This document shows positions 43,523 through 53,000 of a stretch of 64,000 nt of DNA, piece after piece. The translations under genes and the position numbers were made by a program. Below the pieces are notes generated by a model. It did not search any database. It saw only the letters and a list, made by a program, of their open reading frames with translations, and was not told the origin of the DNA. Origin of the DNA: Anaerocolumna sp. MB42-C2 (GTDB lineage Bacteria > Bacillota > Clostridia > Lachnospirales > Lachnospiraceae); the NCBI RefSeq assembly GCF_030913705.1, contig NZ_CP133190.1, positions 496,001-560,000 of the forward strand, given 5' to 3'. Each line of letters begins with the position of its first letter. Position 1 is the first letter of the stretch.

Positions 43523-43552
43523 TTTTGCAGAACTACCGCAAAATCCCTCCTT
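43523..43552 (-). promoter_or_regulatory. Ribosome binding site with a hairpin between it and the start codon
   Basis: In transcript sense AAGGAGG (43552-43546) is followed by a hairpin TTTTGC-N9-GCAAAA (43543-43523) and then ATTTTTAGT and ATG. Folding the hairpin shortens the apparent 32-base spacing to about ten. Confidence 0.5.
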
Positions 43553-43740
43553 TATTTTTATATAGTAACAGGCAACTGCAATTTGAAACATTTAATAAAA
43601 TCTTAAACAATGAGTTATATTATTTCTGTATCCTTAATGCTTTCAGCTCTAAAAATCCGGAAATACCTGTACTACATGGTTTTGATTATCTCATACATAT
43701 TATGGAAATGCAATAATAACTTGCTAAACAATTAAACAAC

Positions 43741-43784
43741 TGGTATGATTCTATTATTATATAATTAACATTGTTACCATACCA
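43741..43784 (+). promoter_or_regulatory. Inverted repeat around the -10 of the MocR gene
   Basis: TGGTATG (43741-43747) and CATACCA (43778-43784) flank a TATAAT (43760-43765). MocR regulators often bind repeats in their own promoter, so this is a likely operator, but it is inferred. Confidence 0.5.
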
Positions 43785-43801
43785 ATTTAGGAGGTATCCA
43801 C

Positions 43802-45226
43802 ATGCTTACTATTAATATTGATCCCCATTCATCCCTGCCAATGTATGAACAAATCTATAATTATATAAAAAACGAGATTAAAAACGGAACACTTCCTTAT
43901 CGTTATAAATTACCTTCTACCAGGAGCTTAGCAATAAATCTGCAGGTAAGCCGGAATACGGTGGATATGTCCTATTCACAGTTGGTTTCAGAAGGATATA
44001 TTGAATCCATACCCAAAAGCGGATATTATGTGGCTATGGTATCCGACCTGATGCATATAAATCCACATGGTCCTTCAGTATTAAAAACATCAATACAAAC
44101 CAAACAGCAATATCGGTATGACTTCTCACCGTTTGCCATTGATATTAATAATTTTCCTTATAATATCTGGCGTAAGTTGTCTAAAAACTGTATGAATGAG
44201 TATAATAACGCTCTGTTTCTCTTAGGCGATAATCAGGGTGACGAAAGTCTTCGATATGCCATAAGCCGATATCTTTTTGAATCCCGCGGTGTTAATTGCA
44301 GTGAAGAGCAGATTATTGTTGGAGCAGGGGCGGATTACCTGCTTCAGCTGCTTTCCCAGCTTTTTCAATATGTAAATACCATTAGAACCATAGCCATGGA
44401 GGATCCAACCTACAAACAGGCATATAAAATATTTACCGGACTGCATTATTCCGTATTACCAATAGACTTAGATCATAATGGTATTAAGATGCAGCCGTTA
44501 TATGAATCGGAAGCCAGTGTAGTATATGTAACTCCCTCTCATCAATATCCGCTTGGAATTGTTATGCCAATTAAACGCCGTATGGAATTATTACAATGGG
44601 CCGATAAGGATCCTGACCGTTATATTATTGAAGATGATCATGACAGTGAATTCCGATACAAAGGAAAACCGATTCCGGCCTTGCAGGGTATTGATTCCTC
44701 CGGTAAGGTTATTTATCTTGGAACCTTTTCCAGAGCAGTAGCACCGGCTATTCGTGTTGGTTATATGGTCTTGCCAAAAAGGCTTCTTGAATTGTATAAA
44801 AAACATTTATACTATTACTCTTCTACGGTATCCCGAGTAGATCAGAACATAATTACACACTTTATTACGGACGGATACTTTGAACGGCATTTAAATAAAA
44901 TGAGAAAAATTTATAAAAGTAAACATGACCTGTTAGTTCAATGTTTGAAATTATTCAGAGAAAAAGTAGTTATTGAGGGCGAAAACGGTGGTTTACATCT
45001 AGTATTGCATTTTAATAGTAAGGCAACCGAGAATGAAATAATAGAAATAGCTAAAAAAAAGGAAATTAAATTGTACGGACTTAATGAACATTATATAAAA
45101 AAGGTTGATACTTTTTCTTCACCCTCAATTCTGTTAGGTTACGCCAATGTACCGGAAGATACTATTCCAGACGGAATTAATGCTTTATATGAAGTACTAA
45201 ACAGTTACCTGGATCCTATGTTATAA
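43802..45226 (+). CDS. MocR-family regulator (GntR helix-turn-helix plus aminotransferase domain)
   Basis: A 474-residue protein. Residues 10-80 are a GntR winged helix (SSLPMYEQIYNYIKNEIKNG, LPSTRSLAINLQVSRNTVDMSY). The remaining 380 residues are an aminotransferase class I-like domain, with VGAGADYLLQLLSQL and YVTPSHQYPLGIVMP. In GabR/PdxR the PLP-binding lysine is in GTFSK; here the sequence is GTFSRAVAPAIRVGYMVLP, with arginine. AGGAGG precedes the start. The target could be the divergent ABC exporter operon, which starts about 290 bases away. Confidence 0.9.
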   Translation: MLTINIDPHSSLPMYEQIYNYIKNEIKNGTLPYRYKLPSTRSLAINLQVSRNTVDMSYSQLVSEGYIESIPKSGYYVAMVSDLMHINPHGPSVLKTSIQTKQQYRYDFSPFAIDINNFPYNIWRKLSKNCMNEYNNALFLLGDNQGDESLRYAISRYLFESRGVNCSEEQIIVGAGADYLLQLLSQLFQYVNTIRTIAMEDPTYKQAYKIFTGLHYSVLPIDLDHNGIKMQPLYESEASVVYVTPSHQYPLGIVMPIKRRMELLQWADKDPDRYIIEDDHDSEFRYKGKPIPALQGIDSSGKVIYLGTFSRAVAPAIRVGYMVLPKRLLELYKKHLYYYSSTVSRVDQNIITHFITDGYFERHLNKMRKIYKSKHDLLVQCLKLFREKVVIEGENGGLHLVLHFNSKATENEIIEIAKKKEIKLYGLNEHYIKKVDTFSSPSILLGYANVPEDTIPDGINALYEVLNSYLDPML

Positions 45227-45292
45227 AAAGAATATTATATTTTCACGACGCGCGCAGTCAGCAAATCTGTCAGAATATTGCACAGGAGTGCA

Positions 45293-45331
45293 CATAATGA
45301 AAGGGGGAATAATATTCCCCCTTTCATTATG
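45293..45331. terminator. Long perfect hairpin downstream of the MocR gene
   Basis: CATAATGAAAGGGGGAATA and its exact complement form a 19-bp stem around one base. It lies in the 300-base gap between the convergent MocR and membrane-protein genes. Sequence after it is only moderately T-rich. The rest of the gap (45332-45524) is AT-rich with nothing recognised. Confidence 0.6.
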
Positions 45332-45524
45332 CTTAATTTTATAAAGTTATTTTATCCAAAAATGAATCAAAATATTTATTAGATTCTTGTTTATTTGTTA
45401 AAAGTATTATTGCTTTAAAATAAACAATTCCACAAATTATATTTTCAAAATAAGTTTTAAATACGAAGCATTAAACCATAAAACCTAAATTATGTAAATA
45501 AAAAATCCATATTTTCCGCTAATA

Positions 45525-45953
45525 CTACTTTTTTAATACGGATAAAATTAAATTAGCCGGAAATAACCGTTGCTCGAACAAAAGAGTCAAAGATAATATA
45601 CCTTGAACGAACCCTATCAAAAAAAATATTACATGAAGGGACGCAACAGCCTGAAGCATAATACATTGTACAATAATCCAAATAACTAACGCTCCGCTTA
45701 TAACTCCGCTAAAATACCCTTGATACCGTATCTTAAAGCGAAACAGAAAAGCACAAAAAATATTTCCCAGACCCATAACGATAAACAATACGATCCCAGG
45801 TATAAAAAAATTATGAAAAGGGGAGAGTTTCAGAGCCTCGACTGTAATACCAAGAGGATTCCACGGATTGGATATCGCAGCATAACCACCTGCCATAGCC
45901 CCAAAACCAACAAATAAATGCAGTATCAGTAAAGTACGGTGTATTATTTTCAT
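45525..45953 (-). CDS. Small integral membrane protein of unknown function
   Basis: A 142-residue protein with four predicted transmembrane helices (residues about 7-28, 50-72, 80-100 and 105-130). It opens MKIIHRTLLILHLFVGFGAM and contains NPWNPLGITVEALKLSPFHNFFIPG between helices 1 and 2. AGGAGGAAT precedes the ATG, so it is likely a real gene. It sits just downstream of ribF on the same strand, perhaps as the last gene of the operon. I do not recognise the family with confidence. Confidence 0.7.
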   Translation of the reverse strand: MKIIHRTLLILHLFVGFGAMAGGYAAISNPWNPLGITVEALKLSPFHNFFIPGIVLFIVMGLGNIFCAFLFRFKIRYQGYFSGVISGALVIWIIVQCIMLQAVASLHVIFFLIGFVQGILSLTLLFEQRLFPANLILSVLKK

Positions 45954-45989
45954 TCTTATTCCTCCTCATTATAATAAAAGGCAATTTCT

Positions 45990-46916
45990 TTAATACTTTA
46001 TCTTTGAAAAATATTCTCGTCCGAATAGTATATCTTTTTGCATCTGCGCTTTCAGTTCATCTAATGACTGAAATTTAACTTCACGTCTCTCTTGGTTATA
46101 TAAACAAACTTCAATGGTTGTACCGTATAAATCCGAATCAAAATCAAAAATATATGTTTCAACCCTGCGTTCCGGCGTAGTACCCACGGTCGGATTAAAT
46201 CCAATATTGGTAACACCGGGATATTTTTTACCGTTTATAATAGTAATGGACGCATAAACACCATTCGGAGGCAATAATTTATGTTCTGCCGGGATCAGAT
46301 TCGTAGTAGGAAATCCCAACGTACGTCCAATTTTTCTGCCATGCTGCACCTCTCCGATTATGGAAAACGGTCTGCCTAACATGGAGTTCGCCTTTTCTAA
46401 ATTGCCTTCCAAAAGTTCATTCCGTATATAAGAGCTGCTGATTACCTGATCTTCCAATTTTATTTTATCAAATACAACTAATTCATAACCATAGATACCG
46501 GACATAGCTTCAAGCAAGGTTACATTTCCTCTCCGATTATGTCCAAAGCGAAAGTCCGAACCGACAACTATCATCCTTGCATCCAGGTTGTTAATTAAAA
46601 CATCTTTTATAAAATCCTCCGGTTCTATGGAAGCGGTTTCTTCCGTAAAAGGGTATGAGACTAAGACATCCAAACCGCTTTGTTCTAATAAATACCGCTT
46701 TTCCTCTTCCGTATAGATGATATCAATTTCTATATCTGAAAACAGGTTGTTTGGATGAAACATAAAAGTAAACATCACAGCCTGATATCCTTTACTTTTT
46801 TGCTCTAATATCTTATCCAGCAAAAGCTGATGCCCGCGATGTATTCCATCAAACTTTCCTAAAGATACGACTGAATTATGAAGTTTAAAATCCGTTTTAC
46901 CAGTTATATATTTCAT
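45990..46916 (-). CDS. ribF: Bifunctional riboflavin kinase/FAD synthetase
   Basis: A 308-residue enzyme that makes FMN and FAD. The N-terminal nucleotidyltransferase has SLGKFDGIHRGHQLLL and the downstream VVGSDFRFGHNRRGN. The C-terminal riboflavin kinase has GRTLGFPTTNL and PPNGVYASI with the GVTNIGFNPT motif. The ATG at 46916 is chosen: similarity to RibF starts there and GGGTGG from the family-3 element lies just upstream. The frame stays open upstream to 46997, but that part is the repeat. It is the penultimate gene of the translation operon. Confidence 0.93.
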   Translation of the reverse strand: MKYITGKTDFKLHNSVVSLGKFDGIHRGHQLLLDKILEQKSKGYQAVMFTFMFHPNNLFSDIEIDIIYTEEEKRYLLEQSGLDVLVSYPFTEETASIEPEDFIKDVLINNLDARMIVVGSDFRFGHNRRGNVTLLEAMSGIYGYELVVFDKIKLEDQVISSSYIRNELLEGNLEKANSMLGRPFSIIGEVQHGRKIGRTLGFPTTNLIPAEHKLLPPNGVYASITIINGKKYPGVTNIGFNPTVGTTPERRVETYIFDFDSDLYGTTIEVCLYNQERREVKFQSLDELKAQMQKDILFGREYFSKIKY

Positions 46917-47145
46917 ATTTTCCACCCATCGCATATCGCAGGCCAACCTGCGATACTGCCACAAATAAGAAAAAGTGAAAGAATCCACATGTGGCATCTT
47001 TCTTTTCTAAATTTTCTTTCACTCTTCCAGACATGATGCCGCTCTGGCAGCATCCCAAATAATACATGAAGAAGCTTGCAATGAGTACCTTTTGCTCTCA
47101 TTGTAAGGTTCTTCCAGTGGGAAAGCGTTTTTCTATCACGCTTGT
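46917..47145 (-). repeat. Start-site leader element, family 3, copy B
   Basis: A string of hairpins read in transcript sense. First comes AAGCG/CGCTT, then GAAGAA...TTCTTC around CAATGAG/CTCATTG. GATGCTGC-CAGA-GCGGCATC follows, then AGTGAAAGAA...TTCTTTCACT and TATCGCAGG-TTGG-CCTGCGATA. It ends in GGGTGG five bases before the ribF ATG. The whole truB-ribF gap is this element. Confidence 0.85.
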
Positions 47146-47158
47146 ACTTCTATTAAAC

Positions 47159-48067
47159 TTACAAAAACATTTTTACCGGTTTAAATACTTTCTCTTTAAA
47201 TACATATTCATATATCCCGATAAATTGATACTGCCAGTCATAAACCCGTAACTTTCTGTTATTATCATAATTTACAACAGTTTCTTCTTTTATCTGCTCC
47301 TTATAAAAAGAGTTCCCGTTATAAATTAATTTCGTATATTCCTCAGATACAATAATTTGGGGATAATCAGGGAACATATCATCTACTTTTATTATATAAT
47401 TCTGTAAACGGTCTTGCACGAAAGCATCCTGAATTTCAGATAATTTTAAACTTTTTTCCAGAGAAAAGGCTCCGGCTTTGGTTCTTAACAGACTTTTCAT
47501 ACAGCCGCCGCATCCTAAAAAGGCACCGATATCATGGCATAAAGTTCTGATATAAGTACCTTTTGAACATTCCACTGATATTCTTATTTCATGTTTTTCT
47601 ACATTAAAATCAAGAATTCGGATATTATGTATCCTTACTTTCCTGGTCTCCCTTTCAATCTCTTTGCCTTCCCTGGCCAGTTCATACAAGCGTTTACCGC
47701 CAACTTTTATAGCAGAATACATAGGCGGTAATTGATTGTAATCACCTACAAAACTAAAAATAGCTTTCTCAATCTGCTCTCTGTCTGCAGTAACCTCAGA
47801 AGTATTTAATACAGTACCGGATATGTCCTGCGTATCCGTAGTGAATCCAAGTAACAGAACAGCTTCATAAATTTTATCCCTTTCTGTCAGCATATCACAT
47901 AGTTTTGTTGCATTTCCAAGACAAACAGGCAGTACCCCTTCTGCATCAGGATCAAGGGTGCCGGTATGTCCGATTTTTTTCTGTTTAATAATACCTCTTA
48001 ATTTAGCAACGACATCATGGGAAGTAAATCCTTTTTCTTTATATACATTGATAATTCCGTTAATCAA
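47159..48067 (-). CDS. truB: tRNA pseudouridine55 synthase
   Basis: A 302-residue enzyme that makes pseudouridine 55 in tRNA. The catalytic Asp is in GHTGTLDPDAEGVLPVCLG (about residue 38), with VVAKLRGII before it and GTYIRTLCHDIG further on. A C-terminal PUA-like tail follows. The start is TTG at 48067, sharing TTGA with the stop of the upstream nrnA gene, and AGGAG lies ahead of it. It is in the conserved infB-rbfA-nrnA-truB-ribF order of Firmicutes. Confidence 0.95.
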   Translation of the reverse strand: MINGIINVYKEKGFTSHDVVAKLRGIIKQKKIGHTGTLDPDAEGVLPVCLGNATKLCDMLTERDKIYEAVLLLGFTTDTQDISGTVLNTSEVTADREQIEKAIFSFVGDYNQLPPMYSAIKVGGKRLYELAREGKEIERETRKVRIHNIRILDFNVEKHEIRISVECSKGTYIRTLCHDIGAFLGCGGCMKSLLRTKAGAFSLEKSLKLSEIQDAFVQDRLQNYIIKVDDMFPDYPQIIVSEEYTKLIYNGNSFYKEQIKEETVVNYDNNRKLRVYDWQYQFIGIYEYVFKEKVFKPVKMFL

Positions 48068-49047
48068 TATTCCGACTCCTGTTCACTTGTTAAATTCGCT
48101 AATTGATGTTCTATGTGCCCAGTCAGATTATTTACTACGTCGTGAATGGTACCGTGCATCGTACAACCGGCTGCCTTAATATGTCCTCCGCCGCCGAAAT
48201 AAGAGGCGATCTTTCTGACATCAACTTCTCCGTTGGCTCTCATACTTACTTTGTATTCGTGAAAATCTGTTTCATAAAGCAGTATGGCTACCTCCACACC
48301 TTTCGTAATCCTGAGCTGGTCTATAATACCATCCAAATCTGCAGAGGTTGAATCATAAAATTCCAGCATTCTTTTACTAACGGAAGTTACAATACACTTG
48401 CCGCCCAGAATTAATATACTCTCTAACAGACACCGGCCTAAGATCTGGTTCTGATGATAGTTTTTTATATAGAATGTTTCATCAATTATTTGAGAAAAGG
48501 GAACACCTTTTGAAATAAGTTTACCTGCTATATTCATGGTTTTCTCCGAAGTATTGGAATGCTTAAATACCCCGGTATCATGAATAATTCCGAGATATAA
48601 CGCTTTTGCTATGGATATTTCAATTTTATCTTCTTCAAATAAATCAAAAAGAACTTCACAGGTTGAACTTGCTTCCTCTTCTACGTGATTGACATCAGCA
48701 AAATTCAAATTACTGATATGATGATCTATATTTATAGTTTTATGTGCCTGCTCAAAATAAATCTGTGCAAATCCTAAACGATCTAAACTGCTGCTGTCTA
48801 AAGATATAAAAACATCATAAATAATACCTTCGGTATTCTCTTTCTTAATTACTTCGGTATCTCCAATGATTTTAAACTTCTCAGGAATTGTCTCCAGATA
48901 TAAATCGATAACCGGATTTCCAGACAGATTTTTCTTTAAATAATGATATAATGCCAGACAGGAACCTGCACAGTCACCGTCTGGTCTAATGTGACCTGCA
49001 ATTCCTATGGTTCTGGCATCTCTCAATTCATCTAATACATTTTTCAT
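48064..49047 (-). CDS. nrnA: DHH-family oligoribonuclease/pAp phosphatase
   Basis: A 327-residue phosphoesterase of the NrnA type. The DHH domain has HIRPDGDCAGSCLAL with the first metal ligands and NIDHHISN with the DHH triad. The DHHA1 domain near the C terminus carries the GGGGHIKAAGC glycine loop. It clears nanoRNA and 3'-phosphoadenosine 5'-phosphate. GGAGGTTAGT places the start at 49047; the ORF opens at 49083. It lies between rbfA and truB as in many Firmicutes. Confidence 0.93.
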   Translation of the reverse strand: MKNVLDELRDARTIGIAGHIRPDGDCAGSCLALYHYLKKNLSGNPVIDLYLETIPEKFKIIGDTEVIKKENTEGIIYDVFISLDSSSLDRLGFAQIYFEQAHKTINIDHHISNLNFADVNHVEEEASSTCEVLFDLFEEDKIEISIAKALYLGIIHDTGVFKHSNTSEKTMNIAGKLISKGVPFSQIIDETFYIKNYHQNQILGRCLLESILILGGKCIVTSVSKRMLEFYDSTSADLDGIIDQLRITKGVEVAILLYETDFHEYKVSMRANGEVDVRKIASYFGGGGHIKAAGCTMHGTIHDVVNNLTGHIEHQLANLTSEQESEY

Positions 49048-49178
49048 ACTAACCTCCATACACAAACAATACCAGTAAAGCAATACAAATTCTGCTTCTT
49101 AACTACTTATGCCGCTTCTTAAGGTATCCCTCCATGTTTGTACCATTTTGGACTGTTTTCCTTTTTGTTTAGAAATCA

Positions 49179-49673
49179 TTATTCTTCATCTGGTTTTGAT
49201 TCATTTATTACTTTAATATCGTCTTCTACATCGTCTTCTACATCATCTTCTGACTCTTCATCAGAGTCATAACCGTCATCTTCCACTTCCGCAGAAGAAT
49301 CCTCAGTTTGTTCATCTTCTAAATCTTTATTAACTTCATGAATCAACCGGGACATATTAACACCATATTCTATAGATTGATCTAAGATAAAGGTAAGTTC
49401 CGGTGTATTGCGTAAATTGATACTTCTGGCTAACTGTCCTCTCATATAAGGAGCTGCACTTCTTAAACCTGCCAGAGTGTTTTTCTGTGACTCTTCATCA
49501 CCCAGAACACTGATATAAACTTTTGCATGTTTTAGATCCGGAGCTACTTCAACAGCAACTACTGAGGTCATTGGATTAATTCTTGGATCCTTAATTTCTC
49601 TGTTAATAAGCTGACTTAATTCCCGCTGAACTTCACCGTTAATTCTGGTATTCTTAATACTGTTTTTTCTCAT
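49179..49673 (-). CDS. rbfA: Ribosome-binding factor A with an acidic C-terminal tail
   Basis: A 164-residue protein. Residues 1-115 are RbfA (RINGEVQRELSQLINREIKDPRI, then VAVEVAPDLKHAKVYISVLG), a KH-type factor for maturation of the 16S rRNA 5' end. The last 45 residues are a low-complexity acidic tail with long runs of Asp and Glu; usual RbfA is about 115-125 residues. The start at 49673 has the element-derived GGGTGT upstream. It lies downstream of infB with a 385-base gap. Confidence 0.93.
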   Translation of the reverse strand: MRKNSIKNTRINGEVQRELSQLINREIKDPRINPMTSVVAVEVAPDLKHAKVYISVLGDEESQKNTLAGLRSAAPYMRGQLARSINLRNTPELTFILDQSIEYGVNMSRLIHEVNKDLEDEQTEDSSAEVEDDGYDSDEESEDDVEDDVEDDIKVINESKPDEE

Positions 49674-49965
49674 TTTTACACCCATTACATACCGCTAACT
49701 GGTTTGCGGTACTGCCTCAATGAAAAGAGGTTGAAAGAATCCATCTGCGGCATCCTTTCACTTTCTATATTTTCTTTCAACCTTTCCGACATGACGCCGC
49801 TTAGGCGGCATCTCAAATAATGGAGGAAGAAGTCTGGAATGAGCACACTTTGTGCTCATTTCGAGGTTCTTCCCAAGTGAATTAATATGCATAATTCACT
49901 TTGTGAAGATGTTTTTTTCTTCACATTTAACCCATTGCATACCGCAAGAAAAATGCCTCAATTAA
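49674..49965 (-). repeat. Start-site leader element, family 3, copy C plus a truncated second copy
   Basis: The most complete copy. In transcript sense it has GTGAAGATG-type and AAGTGAATT-type hairpins, then GGAAGAA...TTCTTCC around AATGAGCACA/TGTGCTCATT, GATGCCGC-CTAA-GCGGCGTC and GGTTGAAAGAA...TTCTTTCAACC. TACCGC...GCGGTA and GGGTGT follow, four bases from the rbfA ATG. At 49926-49965 the 3' end of a second copy (GCGGTATGCAATGGGTT) is seen. It fills the infB-rbfA gap. Confidence 0.85.
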
Positions 49966-50058
49966 TATAGCAGCGCCATAAAGGTACTATATAACAGCCC
50001 GTTTTTATGGCGCATATATTTTATCTTATTTATAAATTGGTATAATTACACGTATTTA

Positions 50059-53000
50059 TTATCTGGGAACTTCCTGCATAATATACAGTTCTACCATATC
50101 AAATTCTTTAATATCATTGAATTTTTCAAATACAAGACCACATTCATATCCTGAAGCCACTTCTTTTACATCATCTTTAAATCTCTTTAAGGAAGCCAGG
50201 GTACCCTCAAAAATAAGTTCACCCTCTCTTGTTATTCTTGCAGAACAACCTCTCGTAATTTTTCCGTCAAGAACATAGGAACCGGCAATCGTTCCAAGTC
50301 CGGAAGCTTTAAATACCTGCCTAACTTCTGCATGACCGATTACTTTTTCCTCATAAGTAGGATCAAGCATACCTTTCATGGCGGCTTCCACATCTTCTAT
50401 CGCATTATAGATTACACGGTATAATCTTAAATCTACCTTTTCACGGTCTGCAAGTTCCTTAGCCGTATTGTCAGGACGAACATTAAAACCAATGATAATA
50501 GCGTTGGAGGTACTTGCCAGTGACACGTCGGATTCATTAATAGTACCTACACCACCATGGATAATACGTACTGCTACTTCATCATTGCTAAGTTTAACCA
50601 AACTTTGTTTAACCGCTTCCACAGAACCCTGAACGTCCGCTTTAATAATCAGATTAAGTTCTTTCACATTGCCGGCTTTAATTTGTGAGAATAAGCCGTC
50701 TAACGATAACTTTGCTTTGGTATCAGCTAAAAGTCGTTCCCTGCCTTGTGATATATAAGTTTCTGAAATGGAACGTGCTTCTTTTTCATTATCTGTTGCA
50801 ATAAAGATCTCTCCTGCATCCGGTACTTCATTTAAGCCTAATATTTCTACAGGAGTAGACGGAGTTGCTTCTTTTACACGTCTACCTTTATCATCCATCA
50901 TCGCCCTTACTTTTCCGTAGGATGATCCTATGGCTATGGCATCTCCCACATGTAATGTACCTTTTTGTACAAGAATGGTGGCTACCGGACCGCGTCCTTT
51001 ATCTAATTCCGCTTCAATTACAATACCTCGGGCATTACGGTTAGGATTAGCTTTTAATTCAACCATTTCTGCAGTAAGTATGATCATTTCCAATAACTGC
51101 TCAATACCTTCCCTGGTATGGGCCGAAACCGGAACAAATACCGTATCACCGCCCCAGTCTTCCGCAACCAGTTCATATTCTGTTAATTCCTGCTTCACTC
51201 TTTCGATATTAGCACTTGGTTTATCTATTTTATTAATTGCTACGATGATTTGAATACCGGCAGCTTTCGCATGACTGATAGCTTCAACCGTCTGCGGCAT
51301 AACACCGTCGTCGGCAGCGACTACTAAAATGGCAATATCCGTAGATTGTGCTCCTCTCATTCTCATAGAGGTAAACGCTTCATGACCAGGCGTATCTAAA
51401 AATGTAATTTTTTCACCGTTAACTTCAACCACATAAGCACCAATATGCTGGGTGATTCCACCTGCTTCATGGGAAGTCACATTCGTTTCACGAATCGCAT
51501 CCAAAAGTGATGTTTTACCATGATCAACGTGACCCATAACGCAGACAACCGGAGGACGTTTTACTAAATTCTCTTCATCTTCCTCTTTTTCTTTCAGCAA
51601 TTCTTCAATAACGTCTATCTTAACTTCATGTTCTGCTATAATATCAAATTCAATTGCAATTTCTTCTGCTTCTTCAAATGTTATCTCCTGGTTAATAGAT
51701 ACCATTTTACCGGCTAAGAATAGTTTCTTTACCAAAGCAGAAGCAGGTAATTTCATTTTATCTGCCAATTCCTTAATCGTTAAAATATCCGGAAGTGTTA
51801 TCGTTTTAATCTCATCTGCTTTTGCTTCCTGTATTTGAACCGGCTTTGGTTTAATAAACTGTCCTTTTTTCGGTATTTTAATTTCATCTAAGTTTTCCGT
51901 ATCGATCTGTTTATGACTATAATTATTTTTCGTGTTTTTAACACTTTTATTAGCTCTGCTGTTTCTGTTGTTTGCAGAGTCACTTCTTGACATTCCTATC
52001 GGAGCATCAAATTTCTTTGTGTCACCGCTTCTGGTATCTGATCTGCCGGGCGTTCTTTTTCTAGCGTCTCCATCTTTATTATAATCATCTTTGTCTTTGT
52101 TCATACCGCCGTAACCGGGAGTATAGTTTCTATTCTGGTAACCGCCGGAGCCCTCTGAACCACCCTGTGGCCTGTTATAGTTATTGTATCCGCCGTTTTG
52201 ACCCGGTCTGTTGTTTTGAGAATTATAGGGTCTTGCACCGCCTTGATTCGGTCTGTCATTTCCATTATTATAAGTATTCGGTCTGCCCTGTCCGTTATTC
52301 ATTGGACGGTTTTGATCCTGATTATAAGGACGGTTTTGACGATACTGTCCGCCAGATTGATTATTCTGACCATAGGGACGGTTCTGTCCTGATGATGCGC
52401 CTTGACCGGCCGGACGATTCTGACCCTGTCCACCTCCCTGACCATAGGAATTGCCCTGATTATACGGACGACTTTGGCCCTGCCCATTTTGATTATACGG
52501 ACGGTTTTGGCCTTGCCCATTCTGATTATACGGACGGTTTTGGCCTTGCCCATTCTGACCGTAGGGAGTACGGTTCTGATCGCCTTGATTATTCTGATTA
52601 TATGGACGGTTCTGACTCTGCCCATTATTTTGCCCGTAGTTACGGTTTTGGGAAGAGGAATGTTGATTACCCTGACCGTATGTTCTCATACCATTGTCAC
52701 CGGTATTTCTCTGACCTTGCTGATCTCCCTGCGGTCTGTTATACGGACGGTTTTGGCCTTGCCCATTTTGATTATACGGACGGTTTTGATTATATTGTCC
52801 AGATGTTCTTTGATCGCCTGAACTACCCTGGTTATACCTGGTATTTCCCTGGTTATTCTGGCCGGAATAACCGTTTCCTGCTGGTCTGTTGTTTTGCTGT
52901 GTAACTGAAGCTGTATGAACTGCAGTATTGGAAGCCGGTGCGGATGGAGCTGGAGCTGTTTTGGAAACATAATCTGTTTTAACTGCCGGTTGAGCCTCTG

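Noticed and set aside
46917..46997. In-frame N-terminal extension of ribF (MPHVDSF...)
   Set aside because: It is family-3 repeat sequence read through in frame; RibF similarity begins at 46916, where GGGTGG is correctly spaced.
49685..49792. A 35-codon frame inside family-3 copy C (begins MSERLKEN)
   Set aside because: The frame is broken by different indels in copies A and B and no ribosome binding site is present; the conserved feature is base pairing, not protein.
52167..52904. A 245-residue plus-strand open frame with repeats, opposite infB
   Set aside because: It is a mirror of the repetitive N/Q/G-rich part of infB; repeats keep several frames open. No ribosome binding site and no family similarity.
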